This document shows, in pieces, positions 8,181-16,050 of a stretch of DNA of 53,090 nucleotides. Each line of letters starts with the position of its first letter. The stretch's first letter is position 1. Position numbers and translations under genes: made by a program. The DNA is taken from NCBI GenBank assembly GCA_002371025.1, contig DFFQ01000181.1, positions 1 to 53,090 on the forward strand, in the 5' to 3' direction. Below the pieces are notes generated by a model, which saw only the letters and a list, made by a program, of their open reading frames with translations, made no database searches and was not told the origin of the DNA. The DNA is from Lachnospiraceae bacterium UBA3772. GTDB lineage: Bacteria > Bacillota > Clostridia > Lachnospirales > Lachnospiraceae.

Positions 8181-8945
8181 TTAAAGCTGAGCTGCTATAA
8201 CATCGCTCATATCGTACATTCCAGGATTTTTACCAGCAAGGAATTTAGCCGCGTTGATAGCTCCATTTGCGAAAATGTTTCTTGAATAAGCTGTATGCCT
8301 TATCTCAATAAGTTCATCAGGTCCTGCAAACATTACTGTATGGGTTCCAGGGATATTTCCTGCACGAACTGCACTGATTCCAAGTTCCTTCTTATCTCTC
8401 TTCTGTCTCTTCTCGCTTCTGTCAAATACATATTCAAACTCACCACTTCTTGCTTCATTTATAGAATCAGCAAGAGCAAGAGCTGTTCCTGATGGTGCAT
8501 CTAACTTCTGATTATGATGAGCTTCAACTATCTCAACATCAAAACCTGCAGGGCAGAATACATTTGCAGCTGTCTTAAGAAGGTTCATGATAGTATTTAT
8601 ACCAAGGCTCATGTTAGCTGACTTTAAGATTGGAATAGTCTTTGAAGCTTCTCTAACATTATCTAACTGCTCTGTTGTAAGTCCTGTTGTGCAAAGAACA
8701 ACAGGGATCTTTCTTTCTACTGCATAAGAAAGAAGAGAATCGATTGCCTTTACTGATGAAAAATCAATGATAACATCAATATCTGCGTCGCATTTATCAA
8801 TATCTGTATATACATTAAATCCAAGAGAATCATTCATTGCGATATCAACGCCTGCAACGATCTCAGCATCAGGATCATTTGCAACCATATCACCGATGAC
8901 TCTTCCCATACGGCCATTACAGCCGTGCATCATAATTTTGGTCAT
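8181..8945 (-). CDS. dapB: 4-hydroxy-tetrahydrodipicolinate reductase
   Basis: The 254-residue enzyme reduces the DapA product to tetrahydrodipicolinate, on the way to diaminopimelate and lysine. The nucleotide-binding HGCNGRMG motif is at about residues 7-14, DFSSVKA follows, and the catalytic segment EAHHNQKLDAPSGTA is present. It is 21 bp downstream of dapA in the same transcript and is therefore under the lysine riboswitch. Length and motifs are ordinary for the family. Confidence 0.97.
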   Translation of the reverse strand: MTKIMMHGCNGRMGRVIGDMVANDPDAEIVAGVDIAMNDSLGFNVYTDIDKCDADIDVIIDFSSVKAIDSLLSYAVERKIPVVLCTTGLTTEQLDNVREASKTIPILKSANMSLGINTIMNLLKTAANVFCPAGFDVEIVEAHHNQKLDAPSGTALALADSINEARSGEFEYVFDRSEKRQKRDKKELGISAVRAGNIPGTHTVMFAGPDELIEIRHTAYSRNIFANGAINAAKFLAGKNPGMYDMSDVIAAQL

Positions 8946-8966
8946 ATATTTCCTCCAGTTATTTTT

Positions 8967-9863
8967 TTAAAATTCAATCCCGTAATCTCTCATAGCTTTT
9001 TCAAGCTTCTGGGCATTATTTTCTTCCATCTCTGTAAGTGGCATACGAACCTTGCCATTTGTCATTCCCATTAACTGAGTTGCCTTCTTAACAGGGATTG
9101 GATTAACCTCTGAGAAAAGTGCATGGCAGAGATTAACAGCCTTAAGCTGAAGTCTCTTTGATTCAGATGTGTCTCCTTCGAGGTATTTAGCTACAAGATC
9201 ATGAGTATCTTCTGGAATGATATTTGCTGTTACAGAGATAACACCAATTCCTCCAAGTGAAAGGATTGGAAGGATCTGATCATCATTTCCAGAATAGATA
9301 TCAAGCACATGGCCTGCTTCTTCATTAAGTGCTGAAAGAGTGGCAACCTGAGAAATATTTCCAGATGCTTCCTTTATAGCAACGATATTCTTAACATTCT
9401 TTGCAAGATCTATAGCTGTCTCAGGTAAAATGTTGCAGCCTGTTCTTGACTGTACATTATACATAATAATAGGAATGTTTACTGCTTCTGCAATGGCTGT
9501 ATAATGAGCCTTAAGTCCTGCCTGAGTAGCTTTATTATAATATGGTGTAACTATAAGAAGTCCATCAACTCCACACTTTTCAGCTTCCTGTGAAAGATAA
9601 ATCGCAGTTCTTGTATCATTTGAACCCGTACCTGCAACTACCGGAATTCTTCCATTTGCCTGCTCTGCAACTACTGCAATAGCTTCAAGATGCTCTTCCT
9701 CTGTAAGAGTTGATGCTTCACCTGATGTACCACAAACAACGATACAATCTGTACCATGCTCAATGTGATACTCTGTAAGCTTTCTTAACTGCTCATAATC
9801 CACCTCAAGATTATCCTTAAATGGTGTAACAAGTGCAACTCCTGATCCCTGAAAAATTGACAT
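8967..9863 (-). CDS. dapA: 4-hydroxy-tetrahydrodipicolinate synthase
   Basis: This 298-residue TIM-barrel aldolase condenses pyruvate with aspartate semialdehyde, the first step specific to lysine/diaminopimelate. GVALVTPF opens the protein, GTSGEAST is the carboxylate-binding loop, MYNVQSRTG holds the catalytic tyrosine (about 133), and VAIKEASG holds the Schiff-base lysine (about 161). I start at the ATG at 9863, preceded by AGGAGGT with good spacing, not the upstream in-frame ATG at 9896. A lysine riboswitch and terminator lie directly upstream. Confidence 0.97.
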   Translation of the reverse strand: MSIFQGSGVALVTPFKDNLEVDYEQLRKLTEYHIEHGTDCIVVCGTSGEASTLTEEEHLEAIAVVAEQANGRIPVVAGTGSNDTRTAIYLSQEAEKCGVDGLLIVTPYYNKATQAGLKAHYTAIAEAVNIPIIMYNVQSRTGCNILPETAIDLAKNVKNIVAIKEASGNISQVATLSALNEEAGHVLDIYSGNDDQILPILSLGGIGVISVTANIIPEDTHDLVAKYLEGDTSESKRLQLKAVNLCHALFSEVNPIPVKKATQLMGMTNGKVRMPLTEMEENNAQKLEKAMRDYGIEF

Positions 9864-9970
9864 ATTAAATGTACCTCCTATAAATTTTACTTCCATGCCC
9901 TAATAGCTGATTTTTATCTTAATAGCACTGTGTATTAAATCAAAAGCTTTTTAAAATCAGCAATTCAGCA

Positions 9971-10002
9971 TAAAAAAATCGGGTCAGCAGAGCACTAACC
10001 CG
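9971..10002 (-). terminator. Terminator of the lysine riboswitch
   Basis: CGGGTTAG and CTGACCCG arms (10002-9980) with a seven-base loop are followed on the minus strand by ATTTTTTT. It is the expression platform between the aptamer and dapA. The 100 bases from here to the dapA ribosome binding site hold no other element I can identify. Confidence 0.88.
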
Positions 10003-10033
10003 AAATAAAATCCATAGAAAATAATTTTATCTC

Positions 10034-10195
10034 ACGTAGCACTCCACCTTATGGTGACAGTTCTGCAGTTATCCGCTGCAGACCCAGCAAAAAGACCTGA
10101 CCTAAAAGTCTTCTCACTTCGGCAAATCCGCCCTGATACATCCTCAAACTGCCGGTCCGGCATAGATGTACTACCTCTTCTTTGCGCCTCTACAT
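10034..10195 (-). promoter_or_regulatory. Lysine riboswitch (L box) controlling dapA-dapB
   Basis: The minus-strand RNA has the conserved L-box segments in order: GTAGAGGCGC, AAGAAGAGGTAGTA, TGCCGAAG, GCTGGGTCTGCAG, ACTGTCACC and GGTGGAGTGCTACGT. The P1 helix is closed by ATGTAG (10195-10190) with CTACGT (10039-10034). Lysine binding is expected to favour the downstream terminator and switch off the dap genes. The 67-codon open frame across 10032-10235 is a shadow of this RNA. Confidence 0.93.
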
Positions 10196-10206
10196 AATTC
10201 TTCTTC

Positions 10207-10235
10207 ATACTAACATTCATATATAAATATGTCAA
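10207..10235 (-). promoter_or_regulatory. Promoter of the lysine riboswitch-dapAB transcript
   Basis: TTGACA (10235-10230) and TAGTAT (10212-10207) are 17 bases apart on the minus strand, placing the start of transcription a few bases before the aptamer P1. Confidence 0.8.
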
Positions 10236-10268
10236 ACATAATATTTATACGAACTAATAAAACAAACT

Positions 10269-11063
10269 CTAAAATGAATCTCTTTGTCTCATGACCTCAT
10301 ATCCTGTTACCGATGCCGAAACAGCTGCATTTAGCGACTCTACTTTTCCCTTCATAGGAATCTTTATAAGCTTATTGGCTGTGGCGCTTACTTCATCTGA
10401 AAGACCTCGTCCCTCATTTCCAATAAGGAAAGCTGCAGGCTTTGTGAAGTCCTCTGCATAAAAATCCTTACCTGAAAGGTGAGTTCCAAATACAGTTATT
10501 CCTGCCTCTTTTATTCGTTCTATATCTATCACAAGCTCTTCACTTATAATGATAGGGACTCTGAGGACTCCGCCCATAGTAGATCTTACAGTCTTAGGAG
10601 CATATGGTGCCGCTGAATCGGCGCTTATAAGAACTCCAGATGCACCAACTGCTTCCGCTGTTCTTATTATTGTTCCAAGATTACCCGGATCCTGAATTCT
10701 GTCCAAAATAAAAATAAATGGATTTTCTACTTCCGTCAGCTCTTCAAGGAAATGTTCTTTAAGTCTTACAACTGCAAGAATTCCCTGTGGCGTCTTGGTA
10801 TCAGAGATTTTTTCCATTACATTTTTACTTACTTCATAGATTGATTCATCATCGATCTTATCAATGATATCTTCTATTTCGTTATATTTACAAAGAGCTT
10901 CCTCTGTTACAAATAATTCCAATATATCTTCTACTGGAACTTCTCTTACCATTCTGATACCTTCAACTACAAAGGCCATGTCGCTTCGTCTTAAAGCCGA
11001 CTCTTTAGAGAGTCTTACCACATATTTTATTTTATCATTTTGAACTGATGTTATTGTCTGCAT
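10269..11063 (-). CDS. TrmH/SpoU-family RNA 2'-O-methyltransferase
   Basis: The 264-residue SPOUT protein has an N-terminal L7Ae-like RNA-binding segment and the three SPOUT motifs: DRIQDPGNLGTIIRTAEA, LIGNEGRGLSDE and IPMKGKVESLNAAVSASV. These give an S-adenosylmethionine knot that methylates a ribose 2'-hydroxyl of rRNA or tRNA; the exact target cannot be told from sequence. The dnaE stop overlaps an in-frame GTG at 11072, but the ATG at 11063, preceded by AGGTGA, has better spacing. It is the last gene of the yfbR-DUF5662-dnaE unit. Confidence 0.9.
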   Translation of the reverse strand: MQTITSVQNDKIKYVVRLSKESALRRSDMAFVVEGIRMVREVPVEDILELFVTEEALCKYNEIEDIIDKIDDESIYEVSKNVMEKISDTKTPQGILAVVRLKEHFLEELTEVENPFIFILDRIQDPGNLGTIIRTAEAVGASGVLISADSAAPYAPKTVRSTMGGVLRVPIIISEELVIDIERIKEAGITVFGTHLSGKDFYAEDFTKPAAFLIGNEGRGLSDEVSATANKLIKIPMKGKVESLNAAVSASVTGYEVMRQRDSF

Positions 11064-11068
11064 AAAAC

Positions 11069-14000
11069 TCACCTGCTCCTTATAAGTATTCTATCTTCAC
11101 CATAGACTCTCTCCAGTTCCTCTTTAAGCTCATCCCCAGCTTCTGCGGTGTAAACCAGTTTTACAGCTTTCTTTTCAGCTTTAAGCTGTATATAAACATT
11201 AGAATATCCCGGATAATCTCTTATTATCCTGTTAAGCGATGGCTGTCTTTCCTTAAATGAATCCATGTCATCAAATAAAAGCCAGATTTCTTTCTTTAAG
11301 GCGTCATCCTTCTTCTTAAGTGAATCCAGCAAAACAATATCGTCACAGATAATTTTTCCTTCTTCCTCAGAAATAGATGCCCTTCCGCTAACTAACACCG
11401 GCGTATTCTTTACAAGGTAATTCTGTAATCTATGATACACCTTAGGAAATATAACTACTTCAATGGTTCCATAAAGATCCTCAAGGGTGATAAATGCCAT
11501 AGTATCATTATTTCTTGTGTTCTTTATTGTTACAGTATTTATGAGCCCCGCCATAGAATATTTCATATTATCCATGGCCACTGTACGACCTTCATTTTCC
11601 TCATCATGAATAAAATCAAGAGTTGTAGCATCAGCAATCTTCTCCATAAGAGACATATATTTATCTAATGGATGGCCGCTTACATAAATACCCAGAGTTT
11701 CCTTCTCATGCATAAGTATCTCATCCATAGGAATTTCTGGAATATCAGGATAAATAACATCCGTCTTTTGCTGCATCTCTTCACCCATATAATCAAGAAG
11801 AGACATCTGGCCTGTCATGGATTTTTTCTTTTCTTCAAAAACTCTTTCCACCACTTCCGGATAAACCATTATCATCTGATTTCTATTCTTTCCAAATGAA
11901 TCAAAAGCCCCGGCATATATGAAATTCTCAATAGTTCTCTTGTTAGCTTCTTTATTTGTAAGCCTTTCACAGAAGTCTTTTAAATCTTTATATTTTCCGT
12001 TAAGACTTCTTTCCTCTAAAATGGCATCAACAACCCCATCTCCAATGGACCTTACTGCGGACATACCATATCTTATAGAATCTCCATCCACTGAAAATTC
12101 GCCATAACCGGTATTTACGTCTGGCGGAAGGAGCTTAATTCCCATACGCTTTACTGCTTCTATATATTGAGAAAGCTTATCGGTATTGCTTCTTACAGAT
12201 GTGAGAAGTGCCGCCATAAAATCAAGAGGATAGTAACATTTAAGATATGCTGTCTCATAGGCAACAACTGCATAAGCTGCAGCATGGGACTTATTAAATG
12301 CATAACTGGCGAAATCTATCATCTTATCAAAGATAAGATTTGCAGTCGCTTCATCCAGCCCATTTTTAATACATCCAGGAACACCCATTTCTTCGTTGCC
12401 ATATACGAAATACTGCCTTTCCTTTTGCATCACTTCCGCTTTCTTTTTAGACATGGCACGACGCACCAGGTCGCTTCGGCCAAGAGAATAGCCTGCAAGT
12501 TTCATAACAATCTGCATAACCTGTTCCTGATAAACGATACACCCATAAGTCGGCGCAAGAATCGACTCTAACTGTGGAGCATCATATTTTATCTCATCAG
12601 GATTCTTCTGAGCCTTAACATACTGCGGAATAAAGTCCATAGGGCCCGGACGATAAAGGGATATACCCGCAATTATATCTTCCATATTTCTAGGAGAAAG
12701 TTCCTTCATGAAATTTCTCATACCTGAACTTTCCAGCTGGAATACACCTTCTGTCTTTCCTTCAGATATCATCTGATATACTTTTGCATCATCCTGAGGA
12801 ATGTTTTCTATATCCACATCTATTCCCAGTCTCTTCTTTACGTTATTTACTGTATTCTGAATAACCGTAAGTGTTCTGATACCCAGGAAGTCCATTTTAA
12901 GGAGTCCTAATTCTTCTATTGTGGTCATATTGTACTGAGTACAAACCGCATCGCTGTTTTTACAAAGTGGCACAAATTCAACTATAGGAGAACCGCCTAT
13001 AACAACTCCCGCTGCATGCATGGAAGTATGTCTTGGAAGTCCTTCCAGCTTTTCTGCCATATCTATAAGATATTTAACATCCGGATCTTCATCGTAAAAC
13101 TTCTTAAAGTCTGCACTTTTTTCCAGTGCAGTCTTAATATTCATTCCCAGCTCCATAGGAATCGACTTTGCAACCGTGTCACAGGTTTTATAAGGGATAT
13201 CTAAGGCTCTTCCTATATCTCTTATGCAGTTTCTTGCTGCCAAAGTACCAAATGTTACAATCTGTACTACCTGTTCTTTTCCATACTTTTCAGTAACATA
13301 ATCTATTACTTCCTGTCTTCTTTCATCCGCAAAGTCAACGTCTATATCGGGCATTGTTACACGTTCCGGATTAAGGAATCTTTCAAAAAGAAGATCATAT
13401 TTAAGGGGATCGATATTTGTAATCTTAAGGGAGTATGATACTATACTTCCCGCTGCACTTCCTCGTCCCGGTCCTACTGCAATGCCAACACTTCTGGCAT
13501 AGTTTATAAAATCCCAGACAATAAGGAAGTAATCGATAAATCCCATATTCTTGATAATGGAAAATTCATAATCAAGTCTTTCTTTAATCTCATCCGTAAC
13601 AGGGTTATATCTTTCTTTTATTCCTTTATCACAAAGCATTCTAAGATAAGACTCCGCATCATAACCTTCCGGCACCTGATATTTCGGGATCTTATGCTCA
13701 CCAAATACAATATTAACATTACATCTTTCAGCAATCTTATGAGTATTTTCAAGTGCTTCTGGAGCATAAGGAAAAAGGACCGCCATCTCTTCCTTGGATT
13801 TAAGATAATACTGACCGCCTTCATATCTCATTCTATCCTGGTCCTGCACCTTGCGATTTGTCTGGATGCAAAGAAGAATATCATGAGCCTCCCAGTCCTC
13901 AGCCGTTATATAGTGAGAGTCATTTGTCGCCACCAGCGGAATTCCTGTTTCCTTAGAAATCCTCATAACTCCCTGATTTACAAGCTGATCATCTGTAAGT

Positions 14001-14536
14001 CCGTGATCCTGCATTTCAAGAAAATAATTCTCTTTTCCAAATGTATCTCTATACCAAAGTGCAGTCTTTACTGCTTCTTCATATAGTCCTCTTCTTAAAT
14101 TTACTGCCACTTCGCCCTGCAGGCATGCAGAAAGGCATATTACTCCTTCGTGATATTTTTCCAGAAGTTCTCTATCTACTCGTGGTTTATAATAATATCC
14201 TTCAGTAAAACCGTAAGAAACGATCTTGGAAATGTTACTATATCCTGTGTTGTTTTCTGCAAGAAGGATAAGATGATAATATCTTTCTTCATCTCTTCCT
14301 ATTTCCCTGTCAAATCTGCTATTGGGAGCTACATATACTTCGCATCCGATGATAGGTTTAATCCCCACCTTATTGCATTCCTTATAAAAATCTATGACTC
14401 CATACATGACACCATGATCCGTTATGGCAAGACTGTCATAGCCTAAATCCTTAGCCCTCTGGACTAACCCCTTAATCTTCGCCGATCCATCAAGGAGACT
14501 ATATTCCGTATGAACATGTAAATGAGTAAATTCCAT
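11069..14536 (-). CDS. dnaE: DNA polymerase III subunit alpha (DnaE)
   Basis: The 1,155-residue protein is a C-family replicative polymerase of the DnaE type. It starts with a PHP domain (THLHVHTEYSLLDGSAKI), then the palm aspartates in MPDIDVDFADERR (about 390-402), PGRGSAAGSIVSYSL, and the RHTSMHAAGVVI fingers region. A helix-hairpin-helix segment and a C-terminal OB fold (VLVSGRASISEEEGKIICDDIVLLDSL, here named in part) follow. In Firmicutes DnaE usually extends primers beside PolC. It is 19 bp downstream of a DUF5662-type gene and overlaps the next start by a few bases, so the four genes are probably co-transcribed. Confidence 0.97.
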   Translation of the reverse strand: MEFTHLHVHTEYSLLDGSAKIKGLVQRAKDLGYDSLAITDHGVMYGVIDFYKECNKVGIKPIIGCEVYVAPNSRFDREIGRDEERYYHLILLAENNTGYSNISKIVSYGFTEGYYYKPRVDRELLEKYHEGVICLSACLQGEVAVNLRRGLYEEAVKTALWYRDTFGKENYFLEMQDHGLTDDQLVNQGVMRISKETGIPLVATNDSHYITAEDWEAHDILLCIQTNRKVQDQDRMRYEGGQYYLKSKEEMAVLFPYAPEALENTHKIAERCNVNIVFGEHKIPKYQVPEGYDAESYLRMLCDKGIKERYNPVTDEIKERLDYEFSIIKNMGFIDYFLIVWDFINYARSVGIAVGPGRGSAAGSIVSYSLKITNIDPLKYDLLFERFLNPERVTMPDIDVDFADERRQEVIDYVTEKYGKEQVVQIVTFGTLAARNCIRDIGRALDIPYKTCDTVAKSIPMELGMNIKTALEKSADFKKFYDEDPDVKYLIDMAEKLEGLPRHTSMHAAGVVIGGSPIVEFVPLCKNSDAVCTQYNMTTIEELGLLKMDFLGIRTLTVIQNTVNNVKKRLGIDVDIENIPQDDAKVYQMISEGKTEGVFQLESSGMRNFMKELSPRNMEDIIAGISLYRPGPMDFIPQYVKAQKNPDEIKYDAPQLESILAPTYGCIVYQEQVMQIVMKLAGYSLGRSDLVRRAMSKKKAEVMQKERQYFVYGNEEMGVPGCIKNGLDEATANLIFDKMIDFASYAFNKSHAAAYAVVAYETAYLKCYYPLDFMAALLTSVRSNTDKLSQYIEAVKRMGIKLLPPDVNTGYGEFSVDGDSIRYGMSAVRSIGDGVVDAILEERSLNGKYKDLKDFCERLTNKEANKRTIENFIYAGAFDSFGKNRNQMIMVYPEVVERVFEEKKKSMTGQMSLLDYMGEEMQQKTDVIYPDIPEIPMDEILMHEKETLGIYVSGHPLDKYMSLMEKIADATTLDFIHDEENEGRTVAMDNMKYSMAGLINTVTIKNTRNNDTMAFITLEDLYGTIEVVIFPKVYHRLQNYLVKNTPVLVSGRASISEEEGKIICDDIVLLDSLKKKDDALKKEIWLLFDDMDSFKERQPSLNRIIRDYPGYSNVYIQLKAEKKAVKLVYTAEAGDELKEELERVYGEDRILIRSR

Positions 14537-14555
14537 ACATTTCCTCTATATCTTT

Positions 14556-15209
14556 TTAATAATTTCTCGTTTTATTAAGCTTCTGAAGCTTTTTTTCTGC
14601 AGACTTTCTTTTTTTACTTACCTTTAAATATTTCTTATAAGCCTTCATATATCTCCTGCAATAGGCAAAAGTATAATCCTCTCCCTTTTCTGCCAGCATA
14701 TATAAAAGCATCTCTAATTTCTTTTTAACATATGGATGAAGCATCACCTTGCTCTTTCCATGAAGATAATACTGAAGGGCTGTGTCATCACTATAATTAT
14801 CTTTATGATAGATCTTACTTGCTGCAACTCTGTCACAAAACATTTCAACAATATAGTTATCAGGCATTTTCATTCCCGTAACTCCACCCTTTTTATTCTT
14901 AAGATCATAATCTATCCAGTATTCAAGATGATGTTTATTTCTTCCCTTATGATGAAGCCATGAAGATGTATAACCTTTATCTTCTCTTTCTGCTTCATTT
15001 GGGCTTCTTGTGCCCTGATAATACTTCGCCCCAACAGAAAATTCTGTCCAGGAATATTTAGAAAGATCATGAAGGATACCCTGCTTATATAATCCACATC
15101 TAAAGCAGTTCTTTCCTACCTCGATCTTATGTTCATTTATAGTATTAAGATGCTTATACCATCCTGCATTTTCTATTTTATCTTTAATCTTATCCTTTAA
15201 ACCTATCAT
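14556..15209 (-). CDS. DUF5662-type protein, function unknown
   Basis: The 217-residue basic protein has GLYKQGILHDLSKYSWTEF and SWLHHKGRNKHHLEYWID (quoted in part), then VEMFCDRVAASKIY. The HD-like HDLSKYS and clustered histidines recall a metal-binding, catalytic-looking helical domain, and from memory match DUF5662 of Lachnospiraceae and their phages. The C-terminus is very Lys-rich (KKYLKVSKKRKSAEKKLQKL), consistent with nucleic-acid contact, which is inference. It lies between the nucleotidase yfbR and dnaE, 15 bp from the former; nucleotide metabolism is a reasonable but unproven guess. Confidence 0.75.
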   Translation of the reverse strand: MIGLKDKIKDKIENAGWYKHLNTINEHKIEVGKNCFRCGLYKQGILHDLSKYSWTEFSVGAKYYQGTRSPNEAEREDKGYTSSWLHHKGRNKHHLEYWIDYDLKNKKGGVTGMKMPDNYIVEMFCDRVAASKIYHKDNYSDDTALQYYLHGKSKVMLHPYVKKKLEMLLYMLAEKGEDYTFAYCRRYMKAYKKYLKVSKKRKSAEKKLQKLNKTRNY

Positions 15210-15224
15210 TTAAGTCACCTTTTT

Positions 15225-15818
15225 TTAACTTAATTCATCCAACGTCTTTCCAAAGGATGGAAGGAATTCTTCCATAAATACCTTTAATTCAGGAAGTTCT
15301 ATCTCCATCTTCTTTATGGATTTTTCAGTACTTTCCTTTGCCGTTTTAAATTCCTGATTTCCTGACTTCTCTTCTTCTATACATTTTATAAGGGCCGAAA
15401 TCTTATCTGCTCCTTTAACGAGCCTTCTCATATAAGCTTCTTCTTTAGAGTTATTCCCAATAAATATCTCTTCAAATTCAGGCCTTAAATCTTCCGGAAG
15501 TTTACCCAGCAGCTTATATTCAGCTACTTTTTCAACCTGCTTATATGCATCCTTTATCTCCTCACTGTAATACTTTACCGGTGTTGGCATATCTCCGGTT
15601 ATTATTTCAGACGAATCATGATAGAGTCCAATAAGCGCAGCCTTTGAAGCATCAAGATTTTTCCCAAATCTTTTATTTCCTATAACACATAGACAATGCG
15701 CTATCATTGCTACATCAAGGGAATGTTCACTTAAGTTTTCCTCCCTTGAATTTCTCATAAGGGCCCATCTATTTATATATTTCATTCTGGAAATCGTAGC
15801 AAAAAAATTATATTCCAT
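15225..15818 (-). CDS. yfbR: 5'-deoxynucleotidase, YfbR-type HD-domain phosphohydrolase
   Basis: The 197-residue HD-domain protein starts with FFATISRMKYINRWALMRNS. Its metal-binding residues are the first histidine in NLSEHSLDVAMIAH, the HD pair in GLYHDSSEIITGDMPTPVKY and a later aspartate in KGADKISALI. E. coli YfbR dephosphorylates deoxyribonucleoside 5'-monophosphates. The ATG is preceded by GGGGAAGG. It is the first gene of the unit that includes dnaE, consistent with dNTP supply and replication. Substrate preference is taken from the family. Confidence 0.88.
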   Translation of the reverse strand: MEYNFFATISRMKYINRWALMRNSREENLSEHSLDVAMIAHCLCVIGNKRFGKNLDASKAALIGLYHDSSEIITGDMPTPVKYYSEEIKDAYKQVEKVAEYKLLGKLPEDLRPEFEEIFIGNNSKEEAYMRRLVKGADKISALIKCIEEEKSGNQEFKTAKESTEKSIKKMEIELPELKVFMEEFLPSFGKTLDELS

Positions 15819-15833
15819 ATATTTTCCTTCCCC

Positions 15834-15862
15834 TTGCCAAGTTTTTATTTATATTTTATAAT
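15834..15862 (+). promoter_or_regulatory. Promoter of the tRNA-Thr gene
   Basis: TTGCCA (15834-15839) and TATAAT (15857-15862) are 17 bases apart on the plus strand, ending about 49 bases before the mature tRNA 5' end. Confidence 0.75.
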
Positions 15863-15910
15863 ATGCCATGTGCCATAAATGACACTATGTATCAGATTAC
15901 ATTTTAAGAT

Positions 15911-15983
<73 letters not shown>

Positions 15984-15984
15984 T

Positions 15985-16018
15985 AAAAAAGGGAGAGCAA
16001 AAATGCTCTCCCTTATTT
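15985..16018. terminator. Bidirectional terminator for tRNA-Thr (+) and ftsH (-)
   Basis: GGGAGAGCA (15991-15999) and TGCTCTCCC (16004-16012) form a perfect 9-bp stem with a four-base loop. It is flanked by TTATTTT on the plus side and, read on the minus strand, by TTTTTT. Confidence 0.93.
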
Positions 16019-16050
16019 TACAACAAACTGTCATTAGATTGTAGATTTTT

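Noticed and set aside
10032..10235. 67-codon open frame on the minus strand
   Set aside because: It lies inside the lysine riboswitch and matches no protein pattern.
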